Positions 8,098 to 13,591 of a stretch of 13,591 nt of DNA are shown here, one piece after another. The position numbers and the translations under genes are program-made. The DNA comes from Gammaproteobacteria bacterium (GTDB taxonomy: Bacteria > Pseudomonadota > Gammaproteobacteria > Arenicellales > DRJH01): positions 1 through 13,591 of the forward strand of contig DRJH01000221.1 in the NCBI GenBank assembly GCA_011052285.1. The letters run 5' to 3'. Numbering within the stretch: position 1 is the stretch's first letter; each line of letters opens with the position of its first letter. The notes under the pieces were generated by a model. The model saw only the letters and a list, made by a program, of their open reading frames with translations, did not search any database and was not told the origin of the DNA.

Positions 8098-8127
8098 ATT
8101 CTCCGGCAGGCTTCAGGAGACTGTCAA
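8098..8127 (-). promoter_or_regulatory. Possible sigma-70 promoter for pilTU
   Basis: On the minus strand a perfect -35 box TTGACA (8122-8127) is followed after 18 bases by GAGAAT (8098-8103), which matches four of six positions of the -10 consensus. This would give a leader of about 150 bases containing the inverted and direct repeats before the pilT GTG. The -10 is weak and the call rests mainly on the -35 and the position. Confidence 0.3.
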
Positions 8128-8212
8128 CTATACCGCGACGACAGACCGTAGTCTAACCACCATTTTTCACAGCAACGACCACTGCTCCAACTAGGACGTC
8201 GACCCTGAGACC

Positions 8213-10123
8213 CTACGATGTCTCGATCTTCTTGAGAAATGCCTCCACCTCGTCAAGACTCGAAGTGATCGGGATCCGTGGAATACTGTCGCAAAAAACC
8301 CGGCCATAATGACGACTTCGCAAACGTGGGTCGGCAAGAATCAGCACACCCTTATCATGAACATCCCGGATCAACCGACCTGCTCCCTGTTTGAATCGAA
8401 TAATGGCCTGTGGCAGTTGAAAGTCGGTAAAAGGATTTTCTCCACGGTCGCGCAGCATACGAATTCTGGCCTGGGTCAAAGGATCACCGGGCGAAGCAAA
8501 AGGTAATTTATCCAGCATAACCACCCGCAACGCTGAACCTTTGACATCAACACCCTCCCAAAAACTGGAGGTTGCAAAAAGCACGGCATTCCCGGACTTG
8601 CGAAACCAGTCCAGTAATCGCTGCCGAGATTCCTGCCCCTGCATTTTCATCGGCAACTGCAATCTATGCTGGAGGATTTGCCAGGCCTTGGTCATGGCTT
8701 GATAGCTGGTAAAAAGCAAAAATGCACCACCCGCTGCAGCTTCAAGCACCGGCTTTACCCGCTCCATCAACATTCTGGTGTATTCGGGGTCTGCTGGTTC
8801 TGGCAAGCCTTCCGGCATATAGGCCATCGCCTGGTGTAAAAAATCAAACGGGCTTTGCAAACACAGGGTCTCTACTTCATCCAGGCCAAGAAGTTGCTGA
8901 AAATGTTGCAAATTTTTCTCCACAGCCAATGTAGCGGAAGTAAACACCCAGGACTTGTCCGTACTAAAAGTCTGTTGCAACCGTACTGAAATATCAAGTG
9001 GGGTCAAATGCCAGCGAAAACTTTGTGGCCAGTATTCCAACCAACCCACTTCAGTATTGTCGTGATTGCGCAATTGCCCGACAATCTGCAGCATTCGTTG
9101 GCTACGCTGCCAGCATCGTTGTAATCCACTGCTGACCTCTGCCGCGACCTCCAGGCAATCGGTGAGCCGGTGCAATACAGGCAATAAATCCTTTGCCGAA
9201 TCTGTAGCCTTGGATGTGGAAAAAACCTCTTGCTCGGCCAACCGACCCGAACCTGTGGGTAACAACATGCGAAATCTGGCGCTGGCAGTTTCCAAATCAC
9301 GGGCACACTCCGATAATCCGGCAACCGCACTGACAGCGATCCGTTCTTCGACCAGGCTGTCCTGCGCTAATAACTGGAACTGTCGCGTACTGACACTCTT
9401 TCCCAGAAAACGACTGGCGATATCCGGCAGCAGGTGTGCTTCATCAAATATGGTCGCTCCTGCATCGGGCAATATTTTTCCAAAACCTTGTTCCTGCAGC
9501 AGTAGGTCAGAAAAAAATAAATGATGGTTAATAACCACCAGATCGGCTTCCTGGGCCTCATTCCTGACTCGCTGCACATAACAGCGGGAGTATTCCGGGC
9601 ACTTAGAACCCAAACAATTTTCTGCAGTTGAGGTCACCAAGGGCCAGATGGCCGCCGCATCCAGCACTCCCGCCACAGCGGAAATATCTCCGTCTTCCGT
9701 GTTCTGGGACCAGTCCAGGATTTCTTCAAGGTCTGCTTGCATCCGACTCTGGTCATAGGCCGGATGCGCTGAACAATGGGCTAGCCGATAATGGCAAAGA
9801 TAGTTAGATCTGCCTTTTAGCAGGACAACGTGAGCGTGACTGCCCGTAGCACGTCGAACCTGCGGCAGATCCCGAAAAAACAGCTGATCCTGTAGATGAC
9901 GAGTACCTGTCGACAACAATACTTTTTTGGATTGCAATAATGCAGGCACCAGGTAAGCAAACGTTTTTCCGGTTCCAGTCCCCGATTCTGCGATCAAGAC
10001 CTGCTGTTGAGATAATGCCTCTTCAACAGCCTGGGCAAGTTCCAACTGTACCGGACGAGGCGTAAAACCCTCGATTAAGGAAACAAAAGTACCCTTTACC
10101 CCCAGTAATTCAGCTGCTGTCAT
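8213..10123 (-). CDS. yoaA: DinG-family ATP-dependent DNA helicase YoaA
   Basis: Superfamily 2, XPD/DinG-like 5'-3' DNA helicase with a 4Fe-4S cluster. In E. coli YoaA works with the clamp-loader subunit HolC in replication-fork repair. The length, 636 residues, equals the figure I recall for E. coli YoaA. Walker A is ESGTGTGKT (46-54). The FeS cluster cysteines are Cys110, Cys170, Cys175 and Cys181. The DEAH box is at 227-230, VFTSATL is motif III-like, SSFWEGVDVKG is motif V, and QGAGRLIRD (579-587) is motif VI. The intact FeS cysteines and lack of a DinG-type insert favour YoaA over DinG. The ATG has a GGAG four bases upstream and overlaps the end of rmlD by 14 bases, so it is probably expressed as the last gene of rmlC-rmlD-yoaA. 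The stop is TAG. Confidence 0.93.
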   Translation of the reverse strand: MTAAELLGVKGTFVSLIEGFTPRPVQLELAQAVEEALSQQQVLIAESGTGTGKTFAYLVPALLQSKKVLLSTGTRHLQDQLFFRDLPQVRRATGSHAHVVLLKGRSNYLCHYRLAHCSAHPAYDQSRMQADLEEILDWSQNTEDGDISAVAGVLDAAAIWPLVTSTAENCLGSKCPEYSRCYVQRVRNEAQEADLVVINHHLFFSDLLLQEQGFGKILPDAGATIFDEAHLLPDIASRFLGKSVSTRQFQLLAQDSLVEERIAVSAVAGLSECARDLETASARFRMLLPTGSGRLAEQEVFSTSKATDSAKDLLPVLHRLTDCLEVAAEVSSGLQRCWQRSQRMLQIVGQLRNHDNTEVGWLEYWPQSFRWHLTPLDISVRLQQTFSTDKSWVFTSATLAVEKNLQHFQQLLGLDEVETLCLQSPFDFLHQAMAYMPEGLPEPADPEYTRMLMERVKPVLEAAAGGAFLLFTSYQAMTKAWQILQHRLQLPMKMQGQESRQRLLDWFRKSGNAVLFATSSFWEGVDVKGSALRVVMLDKLPFASPGDPLTQARIRMLRDRGENPFTDFQLPQAIIRFKQGAGRLIRDVHDKGVLILADPRLRSRHYGRVFCDSIPRIPITSSLDEVEAFLKKIETS

Positions 10124-10982
10124 TCCGCTCCAGGCAGGTTTTCAGTGCCTCTCGCCAGCTTGGCATACTCAGACCAAAAGACTGGAACAAACGCCGATTA
10201 TCGAGCACAGAATAAGCTGGCCTGTGGGCGGCAGTGGGATAGGCTGACGTCGGCACAGGCTCAACCTGAACATGGTGCAAACCGGATTCAGCGAATATCG
10301 CTCTGGCAAAACGACACCAGGTTGTTTTGCCCGCGCACGTTGCCTGATAAATTCCTGAATCAGCGGCTGTAAGTAGCCCGGCATCCAGTCGTTGCTGCAG
10401 CGCCACGGTCAAATCGGCAAGCGCCAATGCCGTAGTCGGACCACCCCATTGGTCATCCACAACTTGCAGTGTTTCCCTCTCACCAGCCAACCGCCGCATT
10501 GTCACGAGAAAATTACGCCCCGTGGCGGCATAGACCCAACTGGTTCTGAAGATAAGGTAACGGCTTCCGAGCTCAGATATGGCCTGTTCACCCGCCAGTT
10601 TACTGCGACCATAGACGCTCAGCGGAGCAACGGTATCCTGCTCTGTATAAGGCCGCTGAGCCTGGCCATCGAAAACATAATCCGTCGAATAATGAAACAG
10701 CCAACTGCCGAGGTGGGCTACCGCCTCAGCCATCACCGCAGGTGCCTGGGCGTTGATCCGCTGCGCCTGCACAGGCTCTGACTCTGCCTGATCCACTGCA
10801 GTATAGGCTGCTGCGTTGATGACAAGCCCTGGCTTGTAGGACAGGATCTGCGATGTTACCGCGCCAGTATCTGCCAGATCGAGCTGACTGTGATCAAGTG
10901 CCAACAATTCAACCCGGCCATACAACTGCTGTCGTAAGGCGGTACCGACCTGGCCTGAGGCACCAAATAACAGAACCCGCAT
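10110..10982 (-). CDS. rmlD: dTDP-4-dehydrorhamnose reductase RmlD
   Basis: Reduces dTDP-4-keto-L-rhamnose to dTDP-L-rhamnose, the last step of the pathway feeding O-antigen, exopolysaccharide or rhamnolipid synthesis. The 290 residues form an extended short-chain dehydrogenase. Visible marks are the nucleotide-binding GASGQVG (7-13), INAAAYTAVDQAE (55-67), the STDYVFDG segment (99-106) with Thr100, and the catalytic YxxxK pair Tyr124 and Lys128 in SVYGRSK. A C-terminal substrate domain includes DDQWGGPT and the family ending RPAYSVLDN...SWREAL. The start overlaps the rmlC stop by one base (TGATG), indicating coupling. The other genes of the pathway, rmlA and rmlB, are not nearby on either side. 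Confidence 0.95.
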   Translation of the reverse strand: MRVLLFGASGQVGTALRQQLYGRVELLALDHSQLDLADTGAVTSQILSYKPGLVINAAAYTAVDQAESEPVQAQRINAQAPAVMAEAVAHLGSWLFHYSTDYVFDGQAQRPYTEQDTVAPLSVYGRSKLAGEQAISELGSRYLIFRTSWVYAATGRNFLVTMRRLAGERETLQVVDDQWGGPTTALALADLTVALQQRLDAGLLTAADSGIYQATCAGKTTWCRFARAIFAESGLHHVQVEPVPTSAYPTAAHRPAYSVLDNRRLFQSFGLSMPSWREALKTCLERNDSS

Positions 10983-11521
10983 CAGTTACCCCACAACGCA
11001 TGCAAACGCCTACCCCCGGTATCTTTGACCGACAGCAACGGCTGCTGCAACGGCCAGTTCACTGCAATATCCGGATCATTCCAGATCAGGCATCGGTCAT
11101 CTTCGTGTTTGTACAAACTGGTGCATTTATAGGCAATATGAGCCTCTTCGCCAAGAACACAAAAGCCATGAGCAAAGCCCGCCGGAAGAAACAGCTGTTT
11201 GTGATTTTCAGAGGAAAGTGTGATCCCGATCCAGCGACCAAATGTTGCAGAATCAGGGCGAATATCTACTGCCACATCGAATATCTCACCCGACAAAACA
11301 CGTACCAGTTTGCCCTGCCATTGCGGGTACTGGTAATGCAGGCCCCGTAGCACGCCTTTTTTTGAATAGGAGTGATTATCCTGAACAAATTCGGTCGGCA
11401 GGCCAGCCGCCGCAAAACTACGCTCGCTAAAGGTTTCCATAAAAAACCCCCGCTCATCCTCAAACAACCTGGGAGTGATGATTTTGACGCCCTCCAGGGC
11501 TGTATTTTCTACCTGTAACAC
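10982..11521 (-). CDS. rmlC: dTDP-4-dehydrorhamnose 3,5-epimerase RmlC
   Basis: Epimerises dTDP-4-keto-6-deoxyglucose at C3 and C5 to give dTDP-4-keto-L-rhamnose, the substrate of RmlD. The 179-residue cupin is of typical length. Visible motifs are FEDERGFFMETF (20-31), VLRGLHYQ with catalytic His62, Lys71 in QGKLVRV, FLPAGFAHGF (111-120), the Tyr131 region AYKCT, and Asp167 in SVKDTGG, which pairs with the histidine in known structures. The start is GTG at 11519-11521, chosen because GAGGAA lies five bases upstream and the N-terminus aligns with the family; no in-frame ATG fits. It opens the rmlC-rmlD-yoaA set after a gap of about 100 bases, so a promoter in that gap is likely. Confidence 0.95.
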   Translation of the reverse strand: MLQVENTALEGVKIITPRLFEDERGFFMETFSERSFAAAGLPTEFVQDNHSYSKKGVLRGLHYQYPQWQGKLVRVLSGEIFDVAVDIRPDSATFGRWIGITLSSENHKQLFLPAGFAHGFCVLGEEAHIAYKCTSLYKHEDDRCLIWNDPDIAVNWPLQQPLLSVKDTGGRRLHALWGN

Positions 11522-11526
11522 ATTCT

Positions 11527-11532
11527 TTCCTC
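11527..11532 (-). promoter_or_regulatory. Shine-Dalgarno supporting the GTG start of rmlC
   Basis: GAGGAA on the minus strand, five bases before GTG. It decides the start of rmlC, as an ATG one base away is out of frame. Confidence 0.7.
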
Positions 11533-11606
11533 AAATAATTGTACGAAGTTCCCCAAAGACACGACTGCAACCTGTCCATATCACAGCCAGGCACATCGTC
11601 GACCAC

Positions 11607-11636
11607 TTAGGTCATATTGGTTTAGGTCATATCGGT
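11607..11636. repeat. 15-bp tandem duplication at the 3' end of hflD
   Basis: Units 11607-11621 and 11622-11636 are identical in 14 of 15 positions. The copy nearer hflD encodes its last codons and TAA stop; because 15 is a multiple of three, the second copy places another TAA in the same frame 15 bases downstream. Confidence 0.8.
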
Positions 11637-12257
11637 TGACTGATGGGCGAGTATTTCCCCAGCCTGACGAATATAGCGACCACGGATGAATAACAAATGC
11701 CAGCGTTTACCACCCAGTTGATACCACAGCCAGGCTGCACGCACACCTGCCAGCAGACAGGCCCGTACCGTATCGATAATTTGTTGGTCATGCAACAGAT
11801 TACGTTCCCCATTGACAACGATTCTGGGTTTTACAGTACTTAAAAAATGGGTGTAAAGATCTGCCAGGTCCTCAATCAGGAGTAACGTCTCCCCTGCAGA
11901 CTCTTGTCGTACAGCAGTAAGCTTCGTCAAAGCCTCGGTCAACGCTTGAACAGTCGCCTGATCGGCGGCCAGGTGATCGGCCAGCAACAACAACAGCAAC
12001 ACATAGCGCATCGCCTCAACCGTAGCGGAACCGGCCCGACTGATCTGCAGGTCAGCAAGTTTACCGAGACCAAAGGAAAGACCCGAAGTGCCAGCGAAAA
12101 TGGCCTCCACAGTATCTGCATCATGTCGCAATACACTATCGAGGCTGGATTGCAATACGGCCGGCTTCACTTCCCCTACTCGTGCCAGTTGCTGAACCAG
12201 AAATGCGGCCTGAAAAACACCGGCTAATGCCAGGCACCGTTCACCAGCAGGGTTCAC
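11622..12257 (-). CDS. hflD: High frequency lysogenization protein HflD homologue
   Basis: HflD is a peripheral, mostly helical inner-membrane protein of Gammaproteobacteria. In E. coli it binds the lambda CII protein and affects lysogeny; its native role is poorly known. Match points are LALAGVFQAAFLVQQLA near the N-terminus, MRYVLLLLLLADHL, KPRIVVNGE, VRACLLAGVRAAWLWYQLGG and AGEILAH at the end, in the same order as E. coli HflD (213 residues). An ATG at 12287 would give 221 residues but has no Shine-Dalgarno. I prefer the GTG at 12255-12257: it forms a GTGA overlap with the peptidase stop, follows a strong GGGGGAGGAGA tract (though closely spaced), and yields 211 residues with LALAG at nearly the same position as in E. 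coli. In E. coli the gene sits with mnmA and purB, but here it follows an S9 peptidase. The stop lies in a tandem duplication. Confidence 0.88.
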   Translation of the reverse strand: MNPAGERCLALAGVFQAAFLVQQLARVGEVKPAVLQSSLDSVLRHDADTVEAIFAGTSGLSFGLGKLADLQISRAGSATVEAMRYVLLLLLLADHLAADQATVQALTEALTKLTAVRQESAGETLLLIEDLADLYTHFLSTVKPRIVVNGERNLLHDQQIIDTVRACLLAGVRAAWLWYQLGGKRWHLLFIRGRYIRQAGEILAHQSTDMT

Positions 12258-13591
12258 TCTCCTCCCCCGACCGCTGCATTCGGACATTGCAGTAGATGTT
12301 GAAAAAAAGCGATTTCCCGGGTCAGACTATCGACCCGGGTAGCCACCTTGCGAAAACCGTGACCCTCTTCCGGATACTCCATATATTGATGCTCGAGTCC
12401 ATTACGTTGCAACTGCGCCACCAGCTCCTGTGATAATGCGGGTGGCACGACTTTATCTTCCAACCCCTGAAACACGATCATCGGGCAGCACAGTTGCTCC
12501 ATGTGCCGGATCGGAGAACGTTGCCAATACACGTTTTTCGGGTTCTCCGCCGCTGCTTCATCAAAGGTCTCTCCCAGCAATCGATCGAGATAACAAGCTT
12601 CAAATTTGTGGGTAATCCGTGCCAAAATCGCCAGATTTGCAATTCCATAATAACAGGACCCGGCGCTAAAATCCTTAGGATACTCGGTTAACGCCCGCAA
12701 TACTGTATAGCCGCCTGCACTGCCACCACGAATAAACACCTTGCTGGAATCTGCCCATCCCCGGACCATAACATCATCGATAGCGGCTACTACATCTGCT
12801 ATCTCCACTACACCCCAGCCACCCAACAGGCGTTGCCGGTAATGCCGGCCATAACCACTACTACCCCGATAATTGATATCCAACACAGCAAAACCCAGGC
12901 TGGTCCAAATTTGTTTTTCCAGGCTAAACCCTCTCCTCGAACGGGAGGTCGGGCCACCGTGCAGCATAACCAACAAGGGCGGCAAAGTATTCACAGGTGC
13001 CCGACAAGAAGTGTTGCAGGGCGGATAAAACCAAGCATGGGCGATTTCTGACTCAGCGACTGCAAAATGCAGTGCTTGTGGTATAGACACCTGCTCAGGG
13101 GGCATCGGTACGGTGCCAGGCAATAATCTGTGGCATTGCAAACTATCCAGTTGCAGCGCTATCACCTGTGGCGAAGCCGTGTCTGTAACAGCCGTCATCA
13201 GTACTGCGTTATCCGCAGGAAGTAATTGGGCAAAGCCCACATACTCCGTTTCCAATTCCTGCAACAATCCTGTTTTCAGGTCAATCAGCTGCAATGCTTC
13301 ATGATCTTCGAACGTTCTGATCGCGAGAACCCGGCCACTTCCGGCTTCACAATAGCGATTTTGCCCAAATACCCAAAATGGCTCGCCAATATCGTGACAT
13401 TGTGGGCCCAGCACCTCCGTGGATTCATTAATAAAATGGTAGAGGTTGCTAAAATTTCCCACACCATCACTTTTCAAACACCGATCCATGGCAAACACCA
13501 AGCTGCCGTCCGTACAAACCAACGGTGGATAAACACTGCATTCCGGCTCATTAACAAGCATTCTGACCTTCTCAAACACCGGTTTATCACC
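12254..13591 (-). CDS. S9 family (prolyl oligopeptidase-like) serine peptidase, 5' partial
   Basis: Alpha/beta-hydrolase peptidase of the S9 family, probably the acylaminoacyl-peptidase/dipeptidyl-peptidase-like S9C branch, cleaving short peptides. 445 residues are visible and the frame stays open to the window end, so the GTG at 13577-13579 is probably internal; about 200 residues of the N-terminal beta-propeller should be missing. The visible propeller part includes EPFWVFGQNRY. The catalytic domain shows MLHGGPTS (oxyanion side), NYRGSSGYGR, RGGSAGGYT with the nucleophile Ser codon at 12719-12721, FQGLEDKVVPP with Asp at 12455-12457, and EEGHGF with His at 12359-12361. The triad is complete and in the expected order. 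No signal peptide can be judged because the start is outside. Substrate cannot be told from sequence. It overlaps hflD and likely shares its transcript. Confidence 0.92.
   Translation of the reverse strand, partial: GDKPVFEKVRMLVNEPECSVYPPLVCTDGSLVFAMDRCLKSDGVGNFSNLYHFINESTEVLGPQCHDIGEPFWVFGQNRYCEAGSGRVLAIRTFEDHEALQLIDLKTGLLQELETEYVGFAQLLPADNAVLMTAVTDTASPQVIALQLDSLQCHRLLPGTVPMPPEQVSIPQALHFAVAESEIAHAWFYPPCNTSCRAPVNTLPPLLVMLHGGPTSRSRRGFSLEKQIWTSLGFAVLDINYRGSSGYGRHYRQRLLGGWGVVEIADVVAAIDDVMVRGWADSSKVFIRGGSAGGYTVLRALTEYPKDFSAGSCYYGIANLAILARITHKFEACYLDRLLGETFDEAAAENPKNVYWQRSPIRHMEQLCCPMIVFQGLEDKVVPPALSQELVAQLQRNGLEHQYMEYPEEGHGFRKVATRVDSLTREIAFFQHLLQCPNAAVGGGE

Larger units (their letters stand above)
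7939..8212. other. Intergenic region between yoaA and pilT with clustered repeats
   Basis: Longest non-coding stretch of the window (274 bases), downstream of yoaA and upstream of pilT, both on the minus strand. No ORF of coding character was seen. It contains an 8-bp perfect inverted repeat with a 5-base loop (8040-8047 and 8053-8060), a 9-bp direct repeat TGATAAAGC at 8016-8024 and 8065-8073 flanking it, a GATAA...TTATC dyad at 8066-8082, and the perfect DnaA-box 9-mer TTATCCACA at 8078-8086. A candidate promoter lies at 8098-8127. No convincing GC-rich terminator for yoaA is visible. Confidence 0.6.

Noticed and set aside
8101..8121. TCTCC...GGAGA inverted repeat as a terminator for yoaA
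   Set aside because: Only a five-pair stem, no following T run on the minus strand, and it falls in the spacer of the candidate pilT promoter.
10853..11350. 165-codon open frame on the plus strand across rmlD and rmlC
   Set aside because: Antisense to two clear genes including their conserved motifs; no family resemblance and no Shine-Dalgarno.
11533..11560. A TACAAT hexamer (minus strand) upstream of rmlC as a -10 box
   Set aside because: It matches five of six -10 positions, but no acceptable -35 lies 16-18 bases upstream and the leader would be only about 15 bases. A promoter in this gap is likely but not located.
1..13591. Mobile elements, CRISPR, toxin-antitoxin or defence genes
   Set aside because: Every long frame belongs to a recognised housekeeping, catabolic or surface-structure family; no transposase, terminal repeats, spacer arrays or small paired ORFs were seen.

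Overview
The window (13.6 kb) looks like chromosomal DNA of a gammaproteobacterium. The support is an HflD homologue (a family known essentially from Gammaproteobacteria), a YoaA-type iron-sulfur helicase of 636 residues, and a PilT-PilU pair close to the Pseudomonas type. I cannot name the genus. Gene density is very high, no gap exceeds about 275 bases, and I see no IS element, phage gene, tRNA, rRNA or CRISPR array.

Region 1 (1-5696, plus strand) is a purine-breakdown operon: xdhB (5' end cut by the window edge), xdhC, allantoinase (allB), allantoicase (alc) and OHCU decarboxylase (uraD). Each of the four junctions is a 4-base ATGA overlap, so the genes are almost certainly co-transcribed and translationally coupled. 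Together they cover xanthine to urate (XdhB with its maturation factor XdhC), OHCU to S-allantoin (UraD), allantoin to allantoate (AllB), and allantoate to ureidoglycolate plus urea (Alc). The urate-oxidation and HIU-hydrolysis steps, XdhA and a ureidoglycolate-degrading enzyme are not in the window and would have to lie upstream or elsewhere.

Region 2 (5753-7938, minus strand, convergent with region 1) is pilT followed by pilU, the two type IV pilus retraction ATPases, joined by a TAATG stop/start. A 274-base gap follows (7939-8212). It holds a possible sigma-70 promoter for pilT, an 8-bp perfect inverted repeat, a 9-bp direct repeat and one perfect DnaA-box sequence.

Region 3 (8213-13591, minus strand) reads, in transcription order, S9 serine peptidase (5' end cut by the window edge), hflD, a gap of about 100 bases, rmlC, rmlD and yoaA. 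The peptidase-hflD, rmlC-rmlD and rmlD-yoaA junctions all overlap. RmlC and RmlD perform the last two steps of dTDP-L-rhamnose synthesis; rmlA and rmlB are absent here.

No gene is an unknown family and I found no convincing new system. The points worth a second look are organisational: the unbroken ATGA chain, a 15-bp tandem duplication carrying a second stop codon at the end of hflD, the repeat cluster upstream of pilT, and the pairing of hflD with an S9 peptidase.
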